64,000 bases of DNA from Marsupella aquatica (taxonomy: Eukaryota; Marchantiophyta): positions 26,598,001-26,662,000 of the forward strand of contig OZ316891.1 of NCBI GenBank assembly GCA_973895155.1, given 5' to 3'. Positions within the stretch are counted from its first letter, which is position 1. The number at the start of each line of letters is the position of its first letter. The notes below the pieces were generated by a model. The model had not been told where the DNA came from and ran no database searches. It was given only the letters and a program-made list of their open reading frames with translations. Positions 12,437 to 24,354 of this stretch are shown in pieces. The position numbers and the translations under genes are program-made.

Positions 12437-13011
12437 GTCCATGTTATTGAAAATTCTAACATCATCTATAGCAAAAACAAGTCACCCCTCTCATTTGCAG
12501 AGAAAGAATTACAAGTATTATAAGTTGAAACAGGAGGAGAGAATTATTAGTTTCACTTTCACTTTCTGGCATAAATCATTAAACACTGGAGACCCCAAAT
12601 TTTATGGAAAGCTTTATTTTCCAAAATAATAAATAAATAAATGTTTTACACGTGTCTGTTAGCCTGCGTTTCCGCGCTTCCCACACTACTGGCTTTTCCG
12701 TACACATGAGTGGGGTTCACTTCTTTAAAAAATAAAAATTGTCCAACACGTGTCGATCTAGGCTTTCCGCATTACGTCATCAAAGTTGTCTTTTTCCTCA
12801 AAGCGCTTCGATATCCGCACCCCCTGCACTACCTTTTCTTTCCTCGAGGATGGAGCATTTTTCGTGCAATGCCCATCGCTTCGTGTGGCATTCACGCCGT
12901 GAATTGTGGATTGTTTACCGTCTCTGCCAAATTGCGCGAGGCCCCACGTTCGAATGCCTGCCTGAGGCTCTCTCTAGGTCAACCTCCGTTTTCACAAGCT
13001 CCAATGTCCAG

Positions 13012-13620
13012 ACTACCACAATCGCTGACAATTGCGAGTTTCAATGTTGTAATCATCGCCCCTGCGAGTGATGAATCGTTGAATTTTCCATTCCAATTGC
13101 TGCCAATTGTGAGTTTCAATGCTGCAACCACTGCCCCTCGGTGTGTAGTGAATCGTTGAATTTCCACTACAATCACAGCCAAATGTGAGTTTCAGTGCTG
13201 CCTGTAATCATTGCTCTTGGAAGTGTAGTGAATCGCTGTATTCGCACTAGAATCGCTGCCCACTGTGAGTTCAATGTTGTAATCATTGCCCTTCGTAGTG
13301 TAGAGAATGGTTGGATTTCCACTACAATCACCGCCAATTGTGAGTTTCCATGTAGTAATCATTGCCCGAGGAGTGTAGAGGATCTGAATTTTCCACTACA
13401 ATCGTTGCCAAATGTGAGGTTCAATGTTGTAATCATTACCCGAGGGAGACGATCGTTGACTTTCCACTATATTCGTTACCAATTGTTAGTTTAATATTGT
13501 TGTCATTGCCGTTGGGAGTATAGAGAATGGTTGGATTTCCACTACAATCGCAGCTAGTTGCGAGTTTCGATGTTGTAGTCATTGCCCTTGGGAGTGGAGC
13601 GAATCATTGAATTTCCATTG
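13012..13620. repeat. Minisatellite, about eight ~75-bp units
   Basis: Degenerate units follow one plan: CAATCGCTGCCAATTGTGAG, TTTCAATGTTGTAATCATTG, CCCTNGGGAGTGTAG, then GAATCGTTGAATTTCCACTA. I count eight units between 13012 and 13620. The array ends about 460 bases upstream of the first safe codon of the C2 gene, so it lies in its promoter, 5' leader or a 5' intron. Confidence 0.9.
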
Positions 13621-14040
13621 CAGAATCACTGAACGTAACCAGCTCAATTTTGGAAAATCAGTTGGCAGGTAGACTTTCATCGATTTGAGCGTTTCGAAAC
13701 AGTGAATCCACTGTTGAACCTGGCGGTATCCTCTCGACGTCGTCGTCAGGAACTAATCCAAGTGAAGATTATAGAGCGATCGTTCGGTCAAAGATGTGTC
13801 CATTCTTGATGGTTGGACTCTAATCATCAAGTACTCTGTGAACGAAGGAGTTCATGCAAGTTTGGGATTACATTCTGTTGCTTACATACTTCCAATAGCT
13901 TTCGTCAACATTCTCCGCGTCGTATCTGGGCTATGTAGCCGGAGAACCGCCCGACCATGCCCCATCGCCCTGTGCTCGTCGCCCATCCCGGCAGGCTGCC
14001 AAAGAGCAGAAAGAGTGGCAAAGGCGTGGTCTGGTGAGTT

Positions 14041-14126
14041 ATAGAGATCGGTTCACTTCGTAGTTCCGATAAGCCTAATTGAACAGATCGGTTCACCTCG
14101 TAGATCCGATAAGCCTAATTCAACAG
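14041..14126. repeat. ~42-bp direct repeat ending in splice-acceptor-like CAACAG
   Basis: AGATCGGTTCACNTCGTAG followed by TCCGATAAGCCTAATTSAACAG occurs twice back to back. Both copies end in a possible 3' splice site. A splice from a donor at 14034 to the second acceptor would join two open frames in phase. Confidence 0.75.
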
Positions 14127-15172
14127 GTACAAATCTGGAAGTGCTTGGTCGATCTGATGACAAGCAGTTGGAGCCGATGGGGATTGAAGAGGCCGGGTTC
14201 CCGTGACGCCAGCGCTAGCACCTCTGCATCCTTCAGGGCATCTTCTTCGCTGTTAAAGGAAGATGTCGAGGCCCAAGATGGCGACCACGCCCGTGTTGTA
14301 GACCGTAATTTGTCTAATCAGGGCCAGCGGCGTGAAATTGTGCGAGGAATTATCTCGGTGACCGTAGAGCGAGCAGAGAATTTGGTATCCCAAGACGTCC
14401 TTGCAATGAGTGACCCTTACGTGGTGCTGAAGACGAGAAAGAATCGAAACAAGAAGCAGTCAAAGGTGTGTGCACTTATCGATCCTGGTCACTGAATTTC
14501 TATGTGTCCCTTAACTACTTTTCGTTTCAGTCTCATCTTGACTTCATAAGGTTTCAGAAAGTTACATACTGCTGATCAGAGTCTCAATTAACTCTAAGGT
14601 ATCATTCTCGGCTTGTTCAGTTTCAAGCAGGGTTCGGTAAATGAATTGACGCAGTTGGGCCTTCGTTTTTGCTTGCAGGTCGTATACAAATGTCTAAATC
14701 CCGAATGGAACCAAACATTCGATTTCCTTGTGGAAGACGGTATTAACGAAATGCTCGACATCAAAGTTTGGGATCACGACACTTTTGGAAGGGTATATGC
14801 TCGTTACCCTACGTACCCTGTCTGAGGGAGGATTTGGTTTATTAGGCCGTGAAATGTAGCACTGTGTCCTGTGTGGTTCAGATGCGAGTCTTATTGATGT
14901 GAAGATTTTGACACCTTCGAAAAACTCCTTTTAGGTCCTGTAATGTTCAGGGCTTCTGGAACTTGACCTCAGGAATCCCCGTCACGCTTTTGCAGGACTT
15001 TTTAGGGTCATGCACCACCTCCCTAACGACGGCGATTCGCAACGGTGAGGAGAAAGCCGAGTTTACACTGAATGGCGTTGCTTCAGGTGTAATTTTTATT
15101 ACTCTCAAGTGGAACCCCGTGCCCTTCGAGAAAGTGAACCACAGAAGATTCAATATCCATCAAATCTCGTGA
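14079..15172 (+). CDS. C2-domain protein like the last C2 of plant synaptotagmins (SYT4/5 type); 5' end uncertain
   Basis: Three exons keep frame: 14079-14465, 14679-14792 and 14996-15172, giving 225 residues. Residues from about 85 form one C2 domain: RGIISVTVERAENL, an acidic loop (MSDPYVVL), NPEWNQTFDFLVEDG and KVWDHDTFGR, ending with TLKWNP. This order and wording match the second C2 of plant synaptotagmin 4/5 proteins, which bind membranes in response to Ca2+ at ER contact sites. Unlike that family, no transmembrane anchor, SMP domain or first C2 is visible here. A possible upstream exon (about 13898-14033, donor GTGAGT) would splice in phase to 14127, but shows no SMP-like sequence. Either this is a partial duplicate, or more exons lie hidden beyond the minisatellite. 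The C2 identity is firm, the gene boundaries are not. Confidence 0.7.
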
Positions 15173-16539
15173 ATTGGGCTTCGTTGAATTTGCCAGTTTC
15201 TTATTTGATCTGCCCATCCTGCTCCCGGCACTGCAGAGTTCGAAACGATCTTGTCAATCGCCTTCATTCCCAGGAGGATGTACAAATATCACTGGGTCCA
15301 TTCTTAGGCGCCTCCAGTTGTGTACCTTCAAAGCCTATCGTGGGTACATGGAATGCCTGAAGGACTCTTGGCAGTTTTGGGTCTTTCCTTGAAACTAGGC
15401 ATGCAATTGGAGAAGTAGAGGTCTCGTTGTAAGTCAATTTGGATCTCGAACAGACTGAGGCAAAGAGGGCCATCTACCAGTTCAACTTGCCAAATGAGCT
15501 TAAGAGTAGACACATCTCGAATCTGTTTGATTGGGAAACTAGGCAGACAAAGAAATTGTAACTTGCACTGCTTCTACAGGCGAGACAAAAAGAGGGCAAA
15601 CCTCCAGTGAACGTCGGAAGGCCACGACCCTGCTCTGTTCTCTTGTCCAAAAAACATATGCCAAAGATTTCAAGTGGAGTCCAGAGACTTTGTACATTAC
15701 ATGCTACGTTCACTTTGTTGTAAAATCATCTGATCTCTCACTACACTCAAGTTGACATCGAACTGTCCATCCACCTCAAGCAAAGGAACTTTAAGTGTCT
15801 CCCTTGCATACAGATTCCGATTGGCCAGTGATAGAAGATCCTAAAGTGAGGGACGAACTTCCCCGATCTGCTCATTTGTTGTTTGCAAGTTTTAAAACAA
15901 TCTCTACTTCAATGCACATTCCCAGCCCATGTCATCCAACCATTCTACATCCCAAAACGTGGGAATTCAAAGGGCAGACCAAATCTCCCATGACCGACCC
16001 TGCTTAGGCTAGAGTATCAAAGTCCTGGTCACGTAAGTTTTTCCTTTTTCTTTAAACACCACTGGAAATTAGGAGTGTGTTGACCGACACAACAGATGAT
16101 GTCATGGCTCCTCACCGTGACTGTTGTCGGAGCGCTCTGTGCATCAGGAGTTTCCATTTTCATCTGCCTAAATGCTTCACATGATCCTGCTGTACACTGA
16201 ACCTAAATTTTTGCACAAAATATTGCACGCATGCCCTGTTGAGTCGAATTGGCCCTCCATTTCAGCTTGAAGGTGCTCCTCAGAAAGTGCATGGAGCTCT
16301 GCATCACTGATGACCATCTGACACTTTAAGGGTACCTCAGGTGGGCGGAGGTCCATCAGTCTATCAAGAGGAAATGTTTTGTCAGGAGGTTCAATCACTA
16401 AGTATATATAACTAATAAAGCACCTGAAGCTCCTCTCCTCTCCTCTGATTACGTTAAAGAAACGGGTATTAATCAAGAGTTCTGTTGAGTGAAGACATTA
16501 TTCACAATGACATGCCATGCCATGAAAGTTCAATGAACA

Positions 16540-17050
16540 AGTAATAGACTTAGAGTGAGATTTGGTTCATCTTAGTATGGATGAGATGAAGTATACAAGA
16601 GTTTTATTGCACTCTAGACCCATTGGTTATACTAAATCTTCTTAACACAAGCTCTCCTTGATTCATCTTACCATACCATAAATGAGATGACATACACAAA
16701 AGTACACAAGAGCTTTATTGCACTCTAACCCATTGATCATACTAAATCTCCATAACACAAGCTCTCCCCGGTTCATCTTACTATAGATGAGTGCACTCTA
16801 GACCCATTGGTCATACTAAGTCTTCATTACACAAGCTCTCCTCGGTTCATCTTACTATAGATGATTGGTACATGAAAGTACACAAGAGCGTTATTGCACT
16901 CTAGACCCATTGGTCGTACTAAATCTCCATAACATAAGCTCTCTATATTTCAAGTGGCTCCATACTAGTGACCCTTAGTTACACCTAACAAGCAAATATC
17001 TGCTTGTGTATATAGTGTGCAACACGATTAACATAAGGTTAGCCTAATTA
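16540..17050. mobile_element. Degenerate copia-type LTR with internal tandem expansion
   Basis: The sequence follows the LTR of the intact copia element at 52343: a GAGAT..GGTTCA segment, ACAAGAG..TTTAYTGCACTCTA, a CCCATTGGTCATACTAAATC stretch, ACACAAGCTCTCC, CAAGTGGCTCCATA and finally ATAGTGTGCAAC. Between the first and last parts a ~90-bp unit is repeated about four times. The outer ends are too decayed to place a TG/CA border or a target duplication. Confidence 0.6.
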
Positions 17051-19296
17051 TGATTGCAGTTGTCTAGCAAATTCTACAATAAAGTTCCTTTTTTTTTAAG
17101 ATTGAAGATTTCAGTCTAAGAGCTTTTGACACTAAATGATAACTTTGGTGAGCCCCACCTGTAGACAGAATACTTCTTTTGGTCCACTTGGGAGAAAAAG
17201 TTTTGCAACTAAGTCCATTAAATATCTCTCTCTTACCTTCATGTTCCCTATCTTGTTTCACTAAATTTGAACTTTACCTTCTACAAACTGGCTATTCCTT
17301 TTTTTCCTGAATTTAAACCTTTGCAGTCTCTGTTGTAAATTGAGGCTCGGAACCAAAATCTCAGGAATTCCGAAAAAATTTGGTTGAAGTTGATCAAAGC
17401 AATTTACTTCTTGATTTGTGCAGAAGAAGTGTGTGAACTTTTGTGTTTGTATATAGTAAAGTCATGTTTACATGCCATTGTGGGATAATTATCATGCTCT
17501 AGTAATAGAATCCAAGTACACTCAATGGCCTAAGAGATCTTTATTATTACTAGTTTTAGTAACAGCAGAGGAGGATTTAGATCATGATTCAATCCAAATC
17601 TCAGCTATGCATTCTTCTCCAATCACAATGACCACACTAGTTTTGAGGGGGCTATACAAGCACAAGTAATGTTATGTTTACAAGGCATTGTTCTCCAAGA
17701 ACGCACTCATAAGGAGAAAATCACTCAATGCCCATTCTTCTCCACAAATGCACTCAAATTACAAACAGAAAAATCACTAAGGTCAATTTGCACACTCATT
17801 ACACATACAGCAAATGCCAACCGGGATACTTCTCTGTTGTGTGCAATGAAGAGGCCCTTGCACTCAACCAGAGTGGGACAACCCCTTAACCTGAGTGGAC
17901 AGCCCCATGAGCACATACCAGGGCATTTCAAAGCTGACAATTTGATGTACCTCACCTCCCTAGTTATTGGTTATTGGTTCCCTGGTTATTGGTTCCCTAG
18001 TTAGTGGTTATTGGTTATGGACACAAAAAATTATGTACTCGAGCATTCATAGTCCATAATTTAACTTTTTGTCATAAGGATTGGTTTTATGCCAATGGCT
18101 GGTGAAAGAAAAATTAAATAATTTTTTTTATAGAATATTATGAAAATTCCTGACCTATTATTTATTAACGAATGCATCATCCTTAATTTCCAAACTTTAA
18201 GAAGCCCTACTGTCCCTCAATGAATTGGGGACGATTGAGTTCCATGGACTATATAAATTATCAAGTCTCCATCTCAAGACAATATGCACTGTCATCGAGA
18301 GAAGATACACTACCATCAGCTGTGGCACTTGTGGGAAACACTCGTCACCTCAATTCTTTAGCGAACCGTGACTGCTCCAGAGAAACTGAAGCCAATGTCA
18401 CTACTCACATGACATATCGCTTCAAAACTAGATACCGAAATGGAATCATTGGGATTTTTTAAACTACGTACAATCGACTAGATGCGCATTTGCCAATTTT
18501 TGAGAGAAAGTTGAGAACGGACGGTGCTGTATCTAGTCCAGCAAGTCCCGATGAGTCCATGCCGGTCCTGATGCTGGATCTGGCTTTGAAAATTTGGTGC
18601 TAGCATTCAGGTATGTAACCCAATTCAAGAGTAAATTAAAAGAATCAGGACTTGTGGTCAGCGGCAATCGCTGAATACAAATTCAAACAGCAAACGTTAT
18701 ACTCTAATGAAGAAGAACGCGGGTGGTCAACCCTGATACCTGGCTGCAAATGTGATCGTGGATAATTTGGTTATCTCCGCAGACCCGATGACCAGGCTTT
18801 ATTATGTGGTGAAATCGTTGAGCTGTGAGGCCGGCATTCGAGACATTCCCCGGCTGTGCAGCTTCCACAGCTAACATGCAATGCAAGAAGTGCACCTCGG
18901 CACAATCAAGTGAAGACTGACCTGAGTTACAAATGTTAAGAGTTTCAATTTGATACACTTAACATGTTACTGCTTTGAGTTGTCTGATGAATATGATGGC
19001 AATGTATGATAAGGAATGCGCAATGCAACAATTCTAACGACAACTCTGTATTTCCAACGCATCAACGTTGAAGCAAAGCTGACACATGGACGCTGAAGGA
19101 ATGATAACAGAAGCTCCTTATATATATTTTCTACACGAATGTTCAAGCTAAAATTTCATTTGAGGAGAAAGCACCAGGATGGAATTAAAATGGATCTGAT
19201 GGGATTCTCAAAACTCTCAGTATCAATTCCTCCGTGTGGCGGAAAACTAACTACAGCACTGTGTGAACCCAATTCGAACGTGGCGCCTCTGCGTAT

Positions 19297-19419
19297 CGTA
19301 GTGAAGTTAAAAGCTCGAAAAGTCCGTACTGGCAGAGTGCATGCCATTCCTTCTGCACATTTGCGCAATGTGTCCAGCCAACTGCCAGTATGGACTTTTC
19401 GATCCATTAATTTACTGCG
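19297..19419. ncRNA. Strong hairpin, possible small-RNA precursor or MITE remnant (1 of 2)
   Basis: TCGAAAAGTCCGTACTGGCA at 19315 continues for one more base and is matched by its reverse complement at 19382-19402: 21 paired positions with a single G:U wobble and a 46-base loop. Weaker complementarity extends outward to about 19297 and 19419. Size and shape suit a plant microRNA precursor, but no expression evidence exists in sequence alone, and an old inverted-repeat transposon would look similar. Confidence 0.4.
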
Positions 19420-19550
19420 AGTCGTGTACTCTTCAGTCTCAAGCCATCACCATTCCCGATGTTCAAGATTGGCGATGAAACTTTTCTTGGCCAATATCGA
19501 AAATCTACAGAATGATAGAGGGCTCCTCAGCTGCAAGTCGCAGCAAACTT

Positions 19551-19674
19551 AACAGCTCGAAGGTCCACCACTCTGGCAGCGTCAATAGAACAAATGATAT
19601 GTCCTTCCTCCCGGACTTTGCGAGCCTTAACAAATCATACTCTAGCTGCCAGTATGAACCTTCGACCTGTTAAG
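19551..19674. ncRNA. Related hairpin (2 of 2)
   Basis: The left arm (19551-19580) starts AACAGCTCGAAGGTCC and ends CTGGCAGC. The right arm (19645-19672) is its imperfect complement. Both arms resemble those of the hairpin 150 bases upstream (CTCGAA, GTCC, CTGGCAG), so the two structures are homologous. Pairing here has a bulge and several mismatches. Confidence 0.35.
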
Positions 19675-21116
19675 ATACCACGAGGCAGAAACGTCATGAT
19701 GCGTCAAACCATTCGTACCGGGAAGTCAGACCATTCGTACCACCATAGCCCAAGGCGGTAGTCACCTGGGAGGAATCTGGTATCGATTCGACTATGAAAA
19801 TAATACAAAAGAAAATTCAATGACGTTTAGCACATCCGGCTGCATGTAACAAAAGCTTCCAATGTGATCCAGCTAGCCATTTAGTAAGATCGACCAGGAC
19901 TCTAACGGTGAGACAGAAACTGGAATTTCAAACTATAGTCGTACAAAGCTAGTTTTCCTCGTACTGTCTCGTGTCCCATCGTCTCTTCTTCCTCTGACGC
20001 AGCCAAGATGAAGCCAAGATGCACCCAACGACTGGACCAACGCCCACATATAGTATACTAGCGGAACAGGATCTTGCAGACTCTCAATCATACCTTTGAC
20101 ATCGAAATGACGAAAGAGAGAGAGAGAGAGATTTGCTTGGATCGAATTATATACCCAACCTACATTTATACGCGATCCATACGAGGTTCTCGACTGCAAA
20201 CTAAACTAATTAAGAACTATGAACGCGTTGCTTTTAGCTCATCGATCACTCGATTATTATCAGACTCCATCAAGTCGAGGAGCCTGCTGATGCGCAATTC
20301 CGTAATCACGACGCTCGACGCACTCAATTTATTTAATAAAAGATGAAGACAGCCAATCAGTCTCCATTTGATTGGACAATCGATCCGGAATGATGCCTCC
20401 AAGCCAATGACGATTGTTGAGTTTAGTTTGAAAGCGGTCCTTCAAATTACGTCAACTGGTCAATTGCCGCCGCGTCTCAGGAGTTCGTCTCCTCCAATTG
20501 AAAGACTTGCGTGTAGTGCAGGTTTATCACTGTAGCTATTACTTCGAGCTTGTTGCTGAAGCTTTATTTGGAGTCAGATCGGGTGGGTTTGAGCTTCTTC
20601 CTGACGCTTTGGTTGGAGACCGGATCTGGTGGAATCCAGGACGGACAATCTGATGAATACCAGACCTGACAATCTGGTGGAAGTCTCTCATTATTGTTTT
20701 GTCTTGTGTCTACTTTTTAGGGGTAAGTTTGTCTTATTATGATTTTGTATTCTTCTGTGCTTCTAACTTGTTGAGAGAGCTCTTTGGGGAATGAATGCAC
20801 CACTGAATACTGAGAAAGGCATCTAGCACTGAAAGAGGCATCATGTCGACATCATTCTGTTTCTGCGTCATGCATGAATGATGCAAAGTTTCGTAAACGT
20901 GAAAGTTTTATTTTTGGGGAGGAATTCGATTGCTTTCTCTACTTAGTTCAGACGACGTTAGTACCATGTTCGACACGCCTGATCAGTATCTATGAAGATA
21001 GCATACTCATCTTGGTCAACAGATTGACTTAGGTTCAGCATTGATTTCAGGCCTGCTTGCGACTTCCCTACATCCTGCTTACAGTAGTTATCACAGTTGA
21101 TCCGAAACTTTGGGGT

Positions 21117-21460
21117 GGGTTTCTGCCCACGCATCGACGACATATCCATCATGATAGTGGTTAGATCATATATGCAATGATTCCCATCCTGCACGTGGAT
21201 TTCTGCCCACAGATCAGGCGACAATCATACATCACGATGGTGTTTAGATCATACAATGCCTTCTATCCTGGGTGTGGAATAATTTCTGCGTACCGATCTG
21301 ACGACATATCCATCACGACGGTGGTTAGATCATACAATGGTCCCAATCCTGGGCGTGGATTTCTACCCACAGATTAGATGACATATCGATCACGATGGTG
21401 GTTAGATTATACAACGGTTCCGATCCTGGGCGTGGACTTCTGCCCACAGATTAGACAACT
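21117..21460. repeat. ~85-bp tandem array, four to five units
   Basis: Units contain GACGACATATCCATCACGAY, GGTGGTTAGATCATACAATG, TCCCAATCCTGGGCGTGGAT and TTCTGCCCACAGAT. Two units of the same array occur at 36697-36870, next to the second copy of the segmental repeat. Confidence 0.85.
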
Positions 21461-22270
21461 ACTCATATCCATCGTTCTCAAGATTTCATAGTGTATCTTT
21501 TCACGAGAGATAAATAATTATGATAGATATACAATTCAAGTTAGCTTTCAGGGCAGGCCGATATAACATTCTACTATATGTTTTGAGTCCCAATCCAGTG
21601 CACTGATTCTGAGTACAGTAGCTGACGTCCATCAATCAGGGGACAATTACCATCTCACTTCAAGTTATCCTTAGCCAAAAGGCAGCTTCAAGTAGTCAGT
21701 GTAATGTTTTCTGGACTCCTACCCTGGTGGGGTGGGTTCATCCAATGACTGACTGTGCATGCTTCCCGTGTGGTAAATTCGAGTATATACTGGACAATTG
21801 CACCTGTACACTCTGGGCCAATTGCCTTCCTTTCGTTTGACCCATTCATAGAGAACATGTTCAGAGCATGCATTCTATTTGTCTAAAAGGAAATCTGTAT
21901 TTAGGTTATATATATATATACAGTACTTCCTTTCAATTCACCATGATGAACAGCCGTGATCAAACTAAGGTGAAAAAGTCCTCAGTTCAGAATTCATCCT
22001 CAGGACTGGTGGTTACTTGGTTATCTTAAAGTGCACAAGAATCAATTATTAGTTATTAGATGGCAGAGTCTAAACTACATCATGTTAAAACGAAGACCAG
22101 AGTGCCTTTGATTAATATATGTAGCGTCATGAACTTGTCAGCACGAGACTCTAACCCGAGCTCTTTCATCGTTAGGACACGGTGTGTTCTTAGTAGGGAA
22201 GCCCTTCGTAAGGAACTTATTCTTATGATTTGAACGCTGCCTCGTTCCTCTGTTAATGCGGTAGCTTAAA

Positions 22271-23800
22271 GCTCTTCCACTCTCTGCTTTTGTTTGTGTG
22301 TTTGCGAGAGCAGCAATGCGTCGTTTCATTACGTTTCAACTAGGCAAAATATTTGTGTCAGTATTGCATTTTGTTTTATTGCGTTGAGGTGTAGGAGTAA
22401 GGATCAATATTCTAATCACCTGCCGATCTGTTGAGTAGGATTTTGAAGGCAGGTTAAATAGGACATCATTTCAGTTGGATTACTCCTAAGTGGGTATGAT
22501 TGATTGAATGAAATCTGTTTTAAACAAATTGGCTAAATCAACTATTGTAGATGAAAATCAACTATTGTAGATGAAAATAACATTTTTTGCCTGAAATTGT
22601 GAAGCAGACAAGAAACTCAAAGTTGTCTCGTTCTCGTTGTCCCATTCTGCTCCAGCAGACCTACTGATGACTTAGATAGAGGCACATCCCGTAGGTCTCC
22701 TGGGAGTTTCAGCCCAAGGTAGTGAGCTATCATTCACGGATAACCAACGTAGAGCATGGCTGACATGTGAAAGGATTTTGATGAGAGAAGAATGTTTTCG
22801 CATGCAGAAAGCTTCATTCATGACAAGCTGGGTCAAAGCCTTTTTCGTTTTATCCTGGATCCATGGTGAGTTGAACTACTCAGGATTCGAGTGTTAACTC
22901 AGGAAGCGAAATTAGTAGCTTTGCATGGGCATCCACGAGTGAAGTGGGTTGTTAGCAATGTTTAGAAGATTAGACTACAAAGACTGCATCGCGAAGCAAA
23001 GTAAACCGAGGGAACCTGCCAAAATCCATCCCATGTCTGTGCACAACCTTCAAATAAGAGGAATCCCCTGTCTGTTTACAAGCTTCAAAACGAAGTAAGA
23101 AACAAACTTGAAACAGAGCGAACAAAACGAGGGAACCAGACCTTGTCCTTTTATGTTTTTCAGCATATTTTGACATGATTTCTTGGATATACTGAAAGGG
23201 GGTGAAGCACTGCAACGCCCCGGTTGCCATTGCTTGTCTTGCGTTGTCCTTGCGCTCCCCCACAACATCACTTTTGCAATAATAATAATAGACAACATCG
23301 CTCTCCCCAACAACATCACTCTTTGCAACATAATAATCGACCACATTGCTCTCCCCAACAACATCACTTTTGCAACAATAATAATCAACAACATGATAAT
23401 ACACACATTGCTCTCCCCAACAACATCATTCTTGCAACAATAATAATCAATAACATGGCAATATAACGGGAACGTACAACGACATTTCCGATTGGTCTGG
23501 GGCCATCAGGTTGTAACTTAATGGTGCTCGATCCGTCGCTCTGTTGTGACCCCTTGTCAAGAAGACTAGCTAGATCACGGTATCAATGTGAGCAGTTTCT
23601 CGCAAGATAGGTCCAATTATTAGCTCCTAAACAAAGCTGCAGATCAAGTTCTGGGCATAGACACCGGCTTACATATATATGTGATCATAATTGTATAAAT
23701 CCTTGACGGTACGTCGAGATGATCTCCGTCCGTCTTTCAATTCGTTGTGTTCGGTTGCTACAGATTTTTGTATGTCCTGTCGAATAGTTCGCCCATATTG
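22271..23800. repeat. Segmental repeat, copy A (~1.5 kb)
   Basis: From CTCTTCCACTCTCTGC to CGCCCATATTG this matches 36876-38361 in the same orientation, with many small differences. Copy A lacks an 84-bp stretch present in B (37138-37221), and has its own tiny tandem duplication of AAATCAACTATTGTAGATG. A short coding-like stretch is clearer in copy B. A TGGTATCA-like motif follows GATCA near the 3' end and could be a decayed tRNA primer site, but this is weak. Confidence 0.85.
23245..23457. repeat. ~50-bp minisatellite inside segmental copy A
   Basis: Four units of GCTCTCCCCAACAACATCAC followed by TTTTGCAACAATAATAATC and AACAACAT. Copy B has only two units (about 37910-38007), so the array has changed size since duplication. 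Confidence 0.85.
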
Positions 23801-24354
23801 TTGTACTCCGAGAGGTCTAGTCTGCGGAATCGTTAGTGCAGTTTTTGAGGCGATGGCCAGCTGTAGATGTTTCTTGCAAAGGTCTTTGCACGTAATTTAG
23901 TTCCAACATCGCAGATCGACCTGTACATAAGTGGAGGAAAGAAAGTGCCGCAAGAATACTAGAAACGTGAAATGGCGCATCTAAAGGACGAAGACTACTA
24001 TATGTCTAGGAGACAGATCGATGGCTGGAAAATATGGTGCTAGTTAAAAATGAGATCGAGTACAGCACATGATTGCTTTGTACTAGTTCATGAGTATTGC
24101 ACTCAAACATCACAAATTATAATTAGAGCCAAGATGGCCCCAAAAGGTATTCCGATTTGGATATAAAATTAAAGGAGTCTAGCTCCTCAAGTTCACAGTA
24201 AACGTGGAGTACGTGCATGATCATCGATCACGACAGAGACAGAGCTCTCAAATGAATTTAAGCAGGCTTCGATTGATTGTTGGGTTCAAACAATTCATCC
24301 CAATTGGGGATTTACTACATACCCACCTAAGTCACCGTGCGTTGGAGTTCATTC

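Larger units (their letters stand above)
10505..14078. other. Intergenic region with repeats, no gene recognised
   Basis: It starts with the 3' untranslated region of the receptor kinase and ends upstream of the C2 gene. It holds SINE-like repeats, a perfect palindrome and a long minisatellite, listed separately. Open stretches near 11968-12352 and 12710-13159 have no recognisable domain, and the second overlaps the minisatellite. A possible internal exon of the C2 gene at about 13898-14033 is discussed under that gene. Confidence 0.55.
15173..24354. other. Intergenic region, no recognised protein gene
   Basis: About 9 kb without a family I can name. Open stretches such as 16177-16476 (-) and 19139-19552 (+) show no domain; the latter overlaps an inverted repeat. 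The region carries a degenerate LTR, two related hairpins, tandem arrays and one copy of a segmental repeat, all listed separately. A short GA microsatellite lies at about 20114-20132. Confidence 0.55.

Noticed and set aside
12710-13159. 149-codon open frame on the plus strand as a gene
   Set aside because: It overlaps the minisatellite, has no recognisable domain, and its opening is explained by the repeat phase.
13012-13620. Regular ~75-bp units as a CRISPR array
   Set aside because: Units are degenerate along their whole length with no unique spacers, and the window is plant nuclear DNA.
19139-19552. 137-codon open frame as a protein gene
   Set aside because: It spans both arms of a strong inverted repeat and matches no family; the hairpin is the more telling feature.
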